Positions 45,209-52,977 of a DNA stretch of 64,000 bases are shown here, one piece after another. The notes under the pieces were generated by a model. The model was not told where the DNA came from. It ran no database searches and saw only the letters and a list, made by a program, of their open reading frames with translations. Within the stretch, counting starts at the first letter, position 1; every line of letters starts with the position of its first letter. Source of the stretch: Halegenticoccus tardaugens (GTDB taxonomy: Archaea; Halobacteriota; Halobacteria; Halobacteriales; Haloferacaceae); NCBI RefSeq assembly GCF_004116405.1, contig NZ_SDIC01000010.1, positions 1 to 64,000 on the forward strand. Reading direction: 5' to 3'. Position numbers and translations under genes: made by a program.

Positions 45209-46483
45209 ATGGACACGCCAAAATTAACGCGTACTCGGGGCAGAGTTTTCATTATATCAATTATAGTGGTTCTTTTGATACCAGTTCTGGCGGCAGGGAT
45301 GCTACATCAGCCATCGGATAATACTGGTGATCCGAATCAAGTGAGCGGAAACGAGACCGGGGAAATTATGTTTATTGCATTTCAGGGGAAGTTCAATACA
45401 ATTGATGATAACACGGGACGATTAGTTGCTCTCGACAGAGAAACGAAGACTGTCATTTGGGAACACAAGCAGCACCGACGGTATTTTGACGTCGATCCAA
45501 TCGATAAAAATACCATTTTATTTAGTGCGACTAGGGATCTAAGTAACGGCGAGTCTGATCGCGTTGCTATCGTAATGAATTGGCGAACTGGCGAGGTTAA
45601 AGATAAATTCGTCATTCCAAAAGATACGCACGATATTGATTATTTAGGTGATGGAAAATACGCGATCGCGGACAAAGCAAGCCATAAAGCCTACATACTT
45701 GACAGGAATACGGATGAAACTGTCTGGCAATTCCGTTTCGCAGATCACTTTTCCGAGAAAGCAGGTGACGGGATAAACGGGGATTATACGCATCTAAACG
45801 ATATTGACTCAGTTAATAACGGTTCTGCATTTCTTGTGAGTCCCCGGAATTTTGATCGGGTGATGCTGATCAATCGATCTACAAATCAAGTAGAGTGGGT
45901 ACTCGGTGAAGAAGACAATTATGACATATTATATGAGCAACATAATCCGGTGTTATTATCGCAAGACCCGCCCACGGTACTCGTTGCGGATAGCGAGAAC
46001 GATAGAATTGTTGAATATCAAAAGAAAGGCCAAGAGTGGGAACTCACGTGGTCATATTATGGGCAGTTGAATTGGCCACGTGATGCGGATCGGTTGCCTA
46101 ATGGCAATACATTGATTGTTGACAGTAACGGCGATCGTGTTGTCGAGGTCACACCAGATAGAGAAGTTGTGTGGGAGCTTGCAATTCGAGAGAATCCATA
46201 TGATGCAGAGCTGTTAAAATATGGGGATGAACCGCAGGGCCCGCCTATGACTGAATTCAAAAGTGAGTTTGGCTCCCCTATCCCAGAAGATCACTCACAG
46301 TCACATGCGCTTAGTCCTCTATTTGATGCGTTTGATTCAGCATACTACCTGGCACAATGGGTCCTCCCTTCATGGATTGATAAAATCCAGTTCTTATTCT
46401 TGCTCGCTGCAGGTGGTGTTTTGATCTCATGGCTAACTGCTGAAGCGGTTATTAAGATCCCTCTAGATCGAGTTAGAAAGTAG
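45209..46483 (+). CDS. Membrane-anchored arylsulfotransferase-like propeller protein
   Basis: In this 424-aa protein, transmembrane helices lie at about 12-32 (VFIISIIVVLLIPVLAAGML) and 388-410. Between them is a beta-propeller with the ASST pattern: GRLVALDRETKTVIWEHKQH, DTHDIDYLGDGKYAIADKAS and WPRDADRLPNGNTLIVDSNG. Bacterial ASST proteins move sulfate between phenols; in haloarchaea similar proteins are often linked with surface glycans. The gene is far more AT-rich than its neighbours, with different codon use, and was probably acquired separately. Confidence 0.7.
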   Translation: MDTPKLTRTRGRVFIISIIVVLLIPVLAAGMLHQPSDNTGDPNQVSGNETGEIMFIAFQGKFNTIDDNTGRLVALDRETKTVIWEHKQHRRYFDVDPIDKNTILFSATRDLSNGESDRVAIVMNWRTGEVKDKFVIPKDTHDIDYLGDGKYAIADKASHKAYILDRNTDETVWQFRFADHFSEKAGDGINGDYTHLNDIDSVNNGSAFLVSPRNFDRVMLINRSTNQVEWVLGEEDNYDILYEQHNPVLLSQDPPTVLVADSENDRIVEYQKKGQEWELTWSYYGQLNWPRDADRLPNGNTLIVDSNGDRVVEVTPDREVVWELAIRENPYDAELLKYGDEPQGPPMTEFKSEFGSPIPEDHSQSHALSPLFDAFDSAYYLAQWVLPSWIDKIQFLFLLAAGGVLISWLTAEAVIKIPLDRVRK

Positions 46484-46526
46484 ATAAATAGATACGTTCT
46501 TCTATCTTTCTTAGGCGAGAGAATCC

Positions 46527-46556
46527 CGCCGTTTACGGCGGGGAGGAGGTCACAAT
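46527..46556 (+). repeat. Solitary IS right end
   Basis: cccgccgtttacggcgggga ggaggtcac, the same hairpin and terminus as at 43885-43912, with no element body. It lies between the propeller gene and orc1/cdc6 and may act as a terminator. Confidence 0.6.
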
Positions 46557-46607
46557 TCTACTAATTGGCAGCATTGGTAACTAGACAGCGCCATCAAAAT
46601 CAATTCG

Positions 46608-47891
46608 TCACAAATCCGTCGAAAGCGATCCAGGCGAAAACTCCATGTCGGAGTCGTCGGAATCGGCGACGAACTCGTCGACGTCGATGTATTCGGAGAG
46701 AGACTCGTGGACACCGACCAGTTCGACTGTATCGTCCATCGCAGAAAGGATCAGGTTGACGTCCATGTCGAGCGCGTACTCTCGGTACGTGCCGCCGCGG
46801 CGGCCCTCGTTTCGCTCCGTGACGGAGATGATGCCGAGCATCGCGAGTTCGCTCAGGTGATCACGCATCCGTCGCGGGACGAGCGGATCGCGGTTCGCCA
46901 TCTCCGCGAAGCGCGTGTATCGCGGGCGGACGTCCCGCGAGCGGATCGGCGTCTCGTCCTCGAGATCGAGCGTCAAGAGCGCGTACAGGACGAGGTGGCC
47001 GTGCTCGGTCAGTCCCATGATCCCCTCTTTGATCCGACCCCGTTCGAGCGCGCGGCGGCCGTGTTTCACGTGCTCTTCCGTGACGAACTCGGTCCCTCGA
47101 TCTCGCGCGAGATCCCCCGCCTTCATCAGCAGGTCGATCGACTGTCGGGCGTCGCCCGCGTCCCTCGCGCCGTACGCCGCACATAACGGAATAACCTCGG
47201 ACGAGAGCACGTCCTCGTGGAACGCGACCTGAGCGCGCTGTTCGAGGATCGCCCGGAGGTTCGTCGCGTTGTACGCCGGAAAGTGGATTTCCTGCTCACA
47301 GAGCGAACTTTTGACCTTGGGAGAGAGATCGTCGCGGAACGAAAAGTCGTTCGAGATACCGATCAGCCCGACCTTCGCGCGGTCGAGGTTCCCGTTGGCG
47401 CGGGCCCGCGGGAGCTGATAGAGGATGCTGTCGTCTTGGACGTGATCGATCTCGTCGAGAACGATGAGAATCGTGCCGCTCCGCGCGTCGAGGTCGTCCC
47501 AGAGCATCTCGTAGACCGACGCGAGCGGATACCCCGTCGTGCTGATCTGCTCCGTCTCGGGCCGGAGTGCGTTCACGAGCTGCGTCGAGATCTGGTACGA
47601 ACTCGTGAGCCCGTCGCAGTTGAGAAACACGACGCTGAGGTTCAGATCGTCGTATCGGGACGCGTCCTCTCTCAGGTGGCTCAGCAGGTACCGGGTCGCC
47701 GCCGTCTTTCCGACGCCAGTCTTGCCGTAGATGAAGACGTTGTTCGGCTGTTCGCCGTTTATCACCGGCTGAAGGGCGGCCTGAAACGTCTGCAACTCCT
47801 CGTCGCGTCCGACGAGCTCGTCCGGTTGGTAGTCCTCCCGGAGCGCGTCGCGGTCCCGGTAGATGTGATGGTCTCGCTCGAACAACGCCAT
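46608..47891 (-). CDS. orc: Orc1/Cdc6-family replication initiator
   Basis: In this 427-aa protein, Walker A is IYGKTGVGKTAATRYLL at about 53-69 and Walker B ILIVLDEIDHV at about 142-152, with sensor-type IGISNDFSFRDDL. The C-terminal winged helix (RRMRDHLSELAMLGIISVTE) binds origin repeats. It sits beside the repeats at 47981-48470, the usual arrangement of haloarchaeal origins. It has the length of full Orc proteins and all key motifs. Confidence 0.9.
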   Translation of the reverse strand: MALFERDHHIYRDRDALREDYQPDELVGRDEELQTFQAALQPVINGEQPNNVFIYGKTGVGKTAATRYLLSHLREDASRYDDLNLSVVFLNCDGLTSSYQISTQLVNALRPETEQISTTGYPLASVYEMLWDDLDARSGTILIVLDEIDHVQDDSILYQLPRARANGNLDRAKVGLIGISNDFSFRDDLSPKVKSSLCEQEIHFPAYNATNLRAILEQRAQVAFHEDVLSSEVIPLCAAYGARDAGDARQSIDLLMKAGDLARDRGTEFVTEEHVKHGRRALERGRIKEGIMGLTEHGHLVLYALLTLDLEDETPIRSRDVRPRYTRFAEMANRDPLVPRRMRDHLSELAMLGIISVTERNEGRRGGTYREYALDMDVNLILSAMDDTVELVGVHESLSEYIDVDEFVADSDDSDMEFSPGSLSTDL

Positions 47892-47980
47892 GGTCGTAAC
47901 TCGACAGTGAACGTGATAAAACCACCGCGTCCGGAGTGTCCGCAGCGTCCGCTGTTCTTCTTGTATATAAATAAAGGGTG

Positions 47981-48470
47981 GGACACACCCCCTCCACTAT
48001 GTCCGGAGTAAGTAGAACGAGAGGGTGGGGGGAGGTGAACGGAGGTTCTGAAGGCAGGAAAAAATATATTTGTATAGCGTGTGAGCTAGTCCGTATTGCA
48101 GCTTTAGCAAATGCGGAGGAACGAAGTGGCCGCATTTTGTGACGATCGGCACCTCCTCTGTGAAGTCAGAACAGCGGACATAGTGGTGTGAGTGTGTCCC
48201 CTCGACGACTGTATCGTACACGAGTTTTACAGAAACGGTATAGTACTCACACAGCGTTAAAAAGCGCTAAAAACGACGATATCTCCTATCCAGTCATCTC
48301 ATGTGTCCGTCTGATCGACTGCATTTGTATTCTAACATCCCTTCAATGACATCTCGTCTCGTCCATTCTACGCGATGGCCCTCCTTCGTGAGCGTGGAAC
48401 AGCGGACATAGTGGTGTGAGTGTGTCCGGAGGCGTTCGATCCGAGTTACTGCGGACACGGTGGTGTGCTT
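47981..48470. other. Candidate replication origin with inverted ORB-like repeats
   Basis: Four copies of a cggaca(t/c)(a/g)gtgg...gtgtgtcc motif: 47981-48008 (inverted), 48169-48200, 48396-48429 and 48450-48470 (partial). Copies 2 and 3 are identical over about 30 bp (gaacagcggacatagtggtg...). Between the inverted and direct copies lies AT-rich DNA (48225-48350, with gcgttaaaaagcgctaaaaac). This layout beside orc1/cdc6 is that of an archaeal origin with an unwinding element. Confidence 0.75.
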
Positions 48471-48606
48471 AGTATCGTTCGGCTCTCCTCAATTCGAGAT
48501 CAACAAATCTTCATGGTAAGCATGCACTGCGTCCATAACCCATAATTATAATTCATACAAAAGTACTTCTTGGATAGGCGTCTCTCTATCGACACAGAGG
48601 ACAGCC

Positions 48607-48725
48607 GTGAACTACCCCGCCCTGCTCGGCCTTGTGGCCTCGCTGAGGACGGGGCTTCCTGTTTCCACGACGCGCTGTGCAGGAACCGAATCGGTTCCCG
48701 GAGGGAGCGCAGTCTCCGCAGGCAG
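48607..48725 (-). ncRNA. Guide-RNA scaffold region of IS-C
   Basis: Overlaps the tnpB 3' end: ggagactgcgctccctccgg ... ggggtagttcac. The predicted guide is the next bases past 48607 on the minus strand, ggctgtcctctgtgtcgata. Confidence 0.5.
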
Positions 48726-49841
48726 TGAATCGGGGTGAACCACCCCTACGTCGGTGAGTCCGCGTGAAAGGATGTTGTACGCCGCGTTGAGGTCCCTGTC
48801 CGCTTCGAATCCGCACGAGGGACACGAGTGTTCCCGAACCCAGAGCGGTTTGTCGGTCGAAACACCGCAGTTGGAACATTCCTTTGTCGTTCCGCGTGGA
48901 TCGACGGCGATGAAGTGTGTTCCTTCCCGGTCGCACTTGTATTCGAGCATCCGTAGGAACGTTCCCCACGCCGCCGACGCTCGGTTGCGGCTGTTCGACG
49001 GGAGTTCCATCAACCCCTTCGCGTCGAGATCTTCGACGGCTACGAGGTCGTATTCCCGCGCGTAGTAGTTCGAGAGCTTGTGCAGGAAATCCCGTCGCTT
49101 TCGCTTCAGGTCGGCGTGACGATGAGCCACGACGCGTTGTTGCTCGCGGTAGTTCGTCGACCCGTGTTCCTTCCGCGTGAGGTCGCGCTGTGCGCGTTCC
49201 AACCGCTCGCGTTCGTCTGAGAGGTCGGGGCCTTCGACAGCGGTTCCGTCGCTGTCATGGGCGTACTTCAGGATGCCCACATCGATCCCGACGACCTTTT
49301 CGGGATTCTCGGGTTTCTGCGGTGCGTCGTTCTCGGTTTCGAGTCCGAGGACGGCGAACCACTCGCCCGTCGGTTCCTGCTTCACGACGACTTCCTTGAT
49401 CGTCGCGTCGGCGGGAACCTCGCGGTGGGAGACCATTGGAACGTCGCCGATCTTGGAAAGAGAGAGTACAGGCCGACCGCTCGTGTTGTTGAGCTTGAAG
49501 CCGGTTTGACTGTACGTGATCGAGCGATATTCCTGCGGTGCCTTCCACTTGAGTTCGCCGACCCGGTAGCCGTTCTTTTTCCGCCCCTTCAACGTCGAGA
49601 GGTTGTCGTACAATCGCTGTACGACTTTCTGAAGCACCTTCGAGTGGACCTGTTTGAGTTTGGTCCACTCGCGTTTGAGGTCGGGAAGGAGTGACTGTTC
49701 GGAGTAGGCGGACGTGCCGTCTACTCGGTTGAGTCGGTGGAGGAAGTGGTTGTAGACCTGTCGGCAGGTATCGACCGTCCACGCTAACCGCTCGTGGAGT
49801 TCGTCGGTGGGTTTGAGCCGATACCGGTAGTTGTAGCGCAT
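48612..49841 (-). CDS. tnpB: TnpB RNA-guided nuclease (IS-C), complete
   Basis: This 409-aa protein has the start MRYNYRYRLKPTDELHERLA. RuvC-I is VVGIDVGILKYAHDSDGT, RuvC-II LVAVEDLDAKGLMEL, the zinc finger CSNCGVSTDKPLWV...CPSCG, and RuvC-III EADRDLNAAYNIL. All catalytic acids are present, so it is probably active. The stop lies inside the guide-RNA scaffold, the usual overlap. The DUF2080 gene ends 3 bp upstream. Confidence 0.9.
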   Translation of the reverse strand: MRYNYRYRLKPTDELHERLAWTVDTCRQVYNHFLHRLNRVDGTSAYSEQSLLPDLKREWTKLKQVHSKVLQKVVQRLYDNLSTLKGRKKNGYRVGELKWKAPQEYRSITYSQTGFKLNNTSGRPVLSLSKIGDVPMVSHREVPADATIKEVVVKQEPTGEWFAVLGLETENDAPQKPENPEKVVGIDVGILKYAHDSDGTAVEGPDLSDERERLERAQRDLTRKEHGSTNYREQQRVVAHRHADLKRKRRDFLHKLSNYYAREYDLVAVEDLDAKGLMELPSNSRNRASAAWGTFLRMLEYKCDREGTHFIAVDPRGTTKECSNCGVSTDKPLWVREHSCPSCGFEADRDLNAAYNILSRGLTDVGVVHPDSLPAETALPPGTDSVPAQRVVETGSPVLSEATRPSRAG

Positions 49842-49844
49842 GGG

Positions 49845-50000
49845 CTACTCGTCGGCTGGATCGGGTTCGGAAACGCGGACGACTTTGACCTCGGCACCGA
49901 TCCACCGCTTCGGGACAGTGATGTGAGCACCACCGCTCCCGAACGGTTTCACGGTTCGGTCGAGGACTTCTTCAGCGTTGTCGGTTTCGTACCGATCCAT
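49845..50000 (-). CDS. DUF2080 transposon-associated protein
   Basis: This 51-aa protein, MDRYETDNAEEVLDRTVKPF ... HITVPKRWIGAEVKVVRV, matches the DUF2080 (transposase-encoded) family: a short AbrB-like strand protein that precedes tnpB in haloarchaeal elements. The same gene precedes tnpB at 61853. It may repress or stabilise the element; role unproven. Confidence 0.8.
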   Translation of the reverse strand: MDRYETDNAEEVLDRTVKPFGSGGAHITVPKRWIGAEVKVVRVSEPDPADE

Positions 50001-50093
50001 TACCAGAGTATATAGTTTGCATATAGTTTAACCTACCGATTTCGTGGGCCTGCGGGCCGGCAGTATCGCACGTTTGAGAACCGTGTGGGCGTC

Positions 50094-50199
50094 GCCAGAA
50101 CGCGGAAGCGTTCTGGCTGCCAACCAGAAGCCTACGGCTTCTGGTGACGTTGACGAGACGCTGCGCGTCTCGTTCGCGCACAAGAGCTCCGCTCTTGTG
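50094..50199. repeat. Array of four hairpins with 9-10 bp stems
   Basis: H1 50094-50117 gccagaacgc-ggaa-gcgttctggc; H2 50124-50144 ccagaagcc-tac-ggcttctgg; H3 50153-50173 acgagacgc-tgc-gcgtctcgt; H4 50179-50199 cacaagagc-tcc-gctcttgtg. The stems differ in sequence but share size, loop length and (H1, H3, H4) a GC step at the loop. They interrupt the left end of IS-C. Confidence 0.8.
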
Positions 50200-50383
50200 A
50201 ACGCTGTCTCCCCTCCCTACTCGTTCCCTCCGGTCGCTCGGTGAGGGAGGGACCTTAGCGCCTCAATTCAGGTAACGCCGCTCGCGTTCAACAAACCACG
50301 AAACGGCTGTCGAGTCAATGTCGACACGGCCATCCAGTCATAACTCGTACTGAATTCGTAGAAAATGAAATGAAGAGACGACC

Positions 50384-51115
50384 GTGAACCAGGCGACTCG
50401 AAATGCTTTGCAAATCCTTCTGGGTTTGGGTTTGCTGCCAGTGGCGGCGCCGTTCGTCAGTGCTCATGAGCCGAGCACTGCGATCTCAGATCACGGGCTC
50501 GGATTCGGATTCGTAGTCGCGCTGACCGTCGCACTCGGTATTCTAGGTGGTGTCATCGTGGTTCGGCGGCGATCCTCTGCCGAGAGCCGTCCGTCGACTC
50601 TGAGCATCTCGATTCTATTGGTCGTCCTCGGCTGCTGGGCAGCCATCGTTGCTGTCCTCGAAGGATCTGCCTTCGCAGGGATGGTCATGGTTGCCGGAGC
50701 CGTCGCCACGTGGTCACTCCGGAATCACGTCTTCGGTGGCCACCGCGGGTGCGACCAAGCCGCACTCGGAGCCGTGGTTCTCCACCGCTTCGTCGAGGGA
50801 GCGCTCTTGGCGATACTCTACTCGGCCGCCGCCACCGTCGGTCTCGGGGCCGCGCTAGTTCTCGCAGCTCATACGGCAGCGGAGACGGGCGCCGTCGCCG
50901 GTCTCTGGTCGACGGGTAAATGGAAATGGGGCATCATTGCCATCGTTCAGGCCGGGTTCGTCGCTGGTGCGCTCGGAGGGGAGCTTGTGGCCCAGTTTAT
51001 GACTCCACTCGTCTCTATCACCGCTCTTGCACTTCTCGGCGGTACACTAATCGCATCCGGTGTGATCACTGCGTCGAACCGCCAGCGCGTACCTCCTGGT
51101 GATCTGTCCACCTGA
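50384..51115 (+). CDS. ZIP-like metal transporter
   Basis: This 243-aa protein has a GTG start and a signal-like first helix ending PFVSAHEPS. About seven hydrophobic helices follow. HRFVEGALLAI and HTAAETGAVAG occupy the place of the HNxxEG and HExPxE motifs of ZIP family helices 4 and 5, which bind the metal. It lies next to a DtxR-family regulator and iron boxes, so an iron or manganese role is plausible. Divergent from classic ZIPs. Confidence 0.6.
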   Translation: MNQATRNALQILLGLGLLPVAAPFVSAHEPSTAISDHGLGFGFVVALTVALGILGGVIVVRRRSSAESRPSTLSISILLVVLGCWAAIVAVLEGSAFAGMVMVAGAVATWSLRNHVFGGHRGCDQAALGAVVLHRFVEGALLAILYSAAATVGLGAALVLAAHTAAETGAVAGLWSTGKWKWGIIAIVQAGFVAGALGGELVAQFMTPLVSITALALLGGTLIASGVITASNRQRVPPGDLST

Positions 51116-51121
51116 GTTTCC

Positions 51122-51157
51122 GTAAGCTACCCACGGCTAAAGTCGTGGGTAGCTTAC
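51122..51157. terminator. Right-end-derived perfect palindrome between convergent genes
   Basis: gtaagctacccacg-gctaaagt-cgtgggtagcttac, 14-bp arms. It starts 7 bp after the ZIP-like stop and ends 20 bp before the stop of the regulator, so it can end transcription from both sides. It carries the TAGCTTAC transposon terminus on both strands. Confidence 0.6.
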
Positions 51158-51176
51158 TGCTACTGCCGGTGAGATG

Positions 51177-51635
51177 TCACTCCTGGTTCTGTGACGCATC
51201 TGTTTGTTCTTTCCCCTTGGTAGGGGGTAATTGTTCACGAGAAGGGAGGAGAGTGATTGGTTTCATCGTATCACTATCCGGGGGAAGTATGGTTGTTTCC
51301 AGTCTGCGTGCGATGTCAGGATCCACTGCGCCGGCTAGGGATAATGCCTCCTGCGCGTAGTTGTCGAGCGTGAGTACATCGCGGAAGAAGCGACAGAGTG
51401 TTTTGTGCGTGTCGTACAGCTCAGCAGCTTGCTCTCGGCCTGCGTCAGTCAATTCTACGCCAGAATACCGTTCGTACTGAACGAGTTCATCGTTTGCGAG
51501 TCGCTGAATCATTTCCGTCGCGGCTGCTGGTGAGCGATTAAGCAAACGTGCAATCCGTCCCGTTGCGACCGGCGCTCCATCTGTGTGTTCGAGCGCGTAA
51601 ATCACTACGAGATACTGTGCGTTGCGTCCCATCAC
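51177..51635 (-). CDS. DtxR-family metal-dependent repressor
   Basis: In this 152-aa protein, residues 5-65 form the winged helix (YLVVIYALEHTDGAPVATGR, IARLLNRSPAAATEMIQRLA). Residues 70-125 are the metal-binding/dimerisation domain (GREQAAELYDTHKTLCRFFR, DNYAQEALSLAGAVD). The family (IdeR, MntR, SirR) represses uptake genes when Fe2+ or Mn2+ is bound. Two palindromic boxes of the right type lie within 800 bp, upstream of the genes at 51671 and 52278. MMGR start; the second Met (51632) is equally possible. Confidence 0.85.
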   Translation of the reverse strand: MMGRNAQYLVVIYALEHTDGAPVATGRIARLLNRSPAAATEMIQRLANDELVQYERYSGVELTDAGREQAAELYDTHKTLCRFFRDVLTLDNYAQEALSLAGAVDPDIARRLETTILPPDSDTMKPITLLPSREQLPPTKGKEQTDASQNQE

Positions 51636-51670
51636 GGACAGACACTCGAATACGAAGTAACAACGTCTGA

Positions 51671-51838
51671 TTAGCGGTGCAGTTCGATAACCGTGTCGGT
51701 GGCGATCCAGCCGTCCGTGTTGCCGGATTCGAGAAAGACGAGGGTTCCTGGGCAGGTTTCACAGGTGGAGACTGCGGGAGGCGCATCGTCCGTCTGTATC
51801 GGTGTTGGTTCCGAGTCCGACCGTGAACGCGCAGGCAT
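51671..51838 (-). CDS. Small protein (55 aa) behind an iron box
   Basis: MPARSRSDSEPTPIQTDDAP ... TCETCPGTLVFLESGNTDGW IATDTVIEL. The layout (acidic head, then LVFLES..DGWIATDT) resembles the DUF7331 family of small haloarchaeal proteins, recalled from memory. The ATG is 9 bp from the palindrome at 51847, so its expression should follow the metal regulator. Confidence 0.55.
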   Translation of the reverse strand: MPARSRSDSEPTPIQTDDAPPAVSTCETCPGTLVFLESGNTDGWIATDTVIELHR

Positions 51839-51846
51839 ATGCGGGA

Positions 51847-51863
51847 TTTAGGTAGGCCTAAAG
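51847..51863. promoter_or_regulatory. Iron-box-like palindrome 1
   Basis: tttaggtaggcctaaag fits TTAGG-N-CCTAA, the consensus operator of DtxR/IdeR/SirR proteins. It lies at the start region of a leaderless gene. Confidence 0.65.
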
Positions 51864-51984
51864 TAAAAAAGATTCGGTTCTCGAAACGGTTCAGCGGTAC
51901 GGGTGGTGCACCGATCCGGCATCGACGGAACGGGTGTTGCACCACCATCATCGCTCAGTCTCCTCGTTGTTACATGAATTCAGG

Positions 51985-52277
51985 CGAGAAAGCCCACGAC
52001 TTGAGTCGTGGGATGAATCGCCGTCATCGTCTCCTTTCAGTGTGTGGCATAGTCTTAGGTGCTCTCCGCGCGGTTCTATACCTATCCGACGCGGCACGTC
52101 CGCGCCCATACTGGGACAATCGGCCACATTCGGACCTCCCGACCGAGGCTCGACGGTACCCCGTCGGGATACCTCACGTCAGGTACCGACGCTACATACC
52201 CAAGTACCTCCGAATCCGCCGACGCACCTCGTAATCCACTTGGAAACGAGTGGAGTCGTGGGAGGAGGTCAAACACC
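51985..52277. mobile_element. Small tnpB-less palindrome-ended element
   Basis: One end reads gcgagaaagcccacgacttg agtcgtgggatgaatcgcc (51983-52022), as in E1. The other reads ccacttggaaacgagtggag tcgtgggaggaggtca. About 290 bp with no supported ORF. It truncates the lipoprotein gene to its right. Confidence 0.55.
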
Positions 52278-52368
52278 CAGCAAGTAGCCCACCGGTGACG
52301 ACTGCCCCGCCGTACTTCACGTACTCTCGTCGCGCTGGTGCCTCGTGTTGCGTGGGGTCGTCCGCCAT
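52278..52368 (-). pseudogene. Tat lipoprotein gene start (iron ABC substrate-binding type), truncated
   Basis: MADDPTQHEAPARREYVKYG GAVVTGGLLAGC is the twin-arginine/lipobox opening typical of haloarchaeal siderophore-type substrate-binding proteins. Directly after the Cys the sequence becomes an IS right end (gtttgacctcctcccacgac), so at least 300 codons are missing. The gene stands behind a perfect iron box. Confidence 0.65.
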
Positions 52369-52372
52369 ACGT

Positions 52373-52388
52373 TTTAGGCTTGCCTAAA
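52373..52388. promoter_or_regulatory. Iron-box palindrome 2
   Basis: tttaggc-tt-gcctaaa is a perfect palindrome matching DtxR/IdeR operators, 4 bp upstream of the truncated lipoprotein ATG. Confidence 0.75.
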
Positions 52389-52419
52389 TGACCAAAGTGA
52401 TTTCGATTATTAGGCGGTC

Positions 52420-52548
52420 TTGAACTACCCTGCCCTACTCGCTCACGGCTGATGCCGTTCGCTCCGTGAGGGCAGGCTTCCTGCTTCCATGACGCGCTGT
52501 GCAGGAACCGAAGTGGTTCCCGTAGCGAGCGCAGTCTCCACAGGCGGA
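52420..52548 (-). ncRNA. Solitary TnpB guide-RNA scaffold without tnpB
   Basis: The block ggagactgcgctcgctacgg ... gccctcacggagcgaacggc ... gggcagggtagttcaa matches the right ends of IS-A, IS-B and IS-C. No TnpB codons precede it; instead a gene fragment joins at about 52550. The predicted guide would be agaccgcctaataatcgaaa. It might load onto the TnpB of the related elements in trans. Confidence 0.5.
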
Positions 52549-52550
52549 GG

Positions 52551-52775
52551 TATGCGCTTGAATCTCTATCACTCAGCACACGTTGACCCATCTCACCTGT
52601 TGAGATAATCCCTGGTTGTGGGTTGTTTACTGCATCAATGAGCTCAGAGAGCTGGAACTCTCCACCATTGGCCTTGAGTGCCGCAACAATCGCTCGTGTT
52701 CGCTCATCGTCCAGGATCTCCGAAAGCGCCTCTCCGTGTGTCTCTGGTCGGCGCTCTGGTTCTGAGGTGATAGTC
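52551..52775 (-). pseudogene. Fragment of a helix-turn-helix regulator gene
   Basis: HGEALSEILDDERTRAIVAA, LKANGGEFQLSELIDAVNN resembles the first helices of a haloarchaeal winged-helix (DUF7344-like) regulator. The fragment has IS ends on both sides (hairpin at 52776-52797, scaffold at 52548), so neither end of the gene is left. Confidence 0.5.
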
Positions 52776-52830
52776 TCCCACGACTTTAGTCGTGGGTTTT
52801 CTCCTCGAACCTCTGTAAATCTCTGGTGAC
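52770..52830. repeat. IS200/IS605-type end (hairpin cccacgactttagtcgtggg)
   Basis: About 55 bp identical or nearly so to 38333-38393 in inverted orientation, including ttctcctcgaacctctgtaaa outside the hairpin. Confidence 0.6.
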
Positions 52831-52977
52831 TGTCCATCTTTGCTCAATATCCCCGATTGCTGGAACTACCCAGACGTCGTCCCCAGCACTCTCCAGACAG
52901 GCTGTGAGCAGATTTTCATCGCACACACTCTGCTGAATGAGGTATGTCGCTTTCAGGTACATAGTTTCCGTACTCAC
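52786..52977 (-). CDS. Small protein downstream of the ferritin-like gene, tail altered by an IS
   Basis: GTG start (MSTETMYLKATYLIQQSVCD) overlapping the stop of the upstream gene by 4 bp. 63 aa. The first 50 residues (ACLESAGDDVWVVPAIGDIE) look native; the end RFEEKTHD is encoded by the shared IS end. Original length unknown. Family not recognised. Confidence 0.5.
   Translation of the reverse strand: MSTETMYLKATYLIQQSVCDENLLTACLESAGDDVWVVPAIGDIEQRWTVTRDLQRFEEKTHD

Larger units (their letters stand above)
48607..50270 (-). mobile_element. IS200/IS605-family element IS-C (DUF2080 gene + tnpB)
   Basis: The left end reads gaattgaggcgctaaggtcc at 50270 on the minus strand and the right end tagttcac at 48607. 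It carries a small DUF2080 gene and tnpB but no tnpA. An array of four hairpins (50094-50199) is inserted in its left end compared with IS-B. Confidence 0.8.

Noticed and set aside
50094..50199. CRISPR-like array
   Set aside because: The units are unrelated in sequence and each is its own palindrome. There is no constant repeat with variable spacers and no cas gene in the window.
52082..52837. A single 251-aa protein
   Set aside because: The frame joins an IS end, a regulator fragment, a guide-RNA scaffold and another IS element. Only the piece at 52551-52775 looks like former coding DNA.
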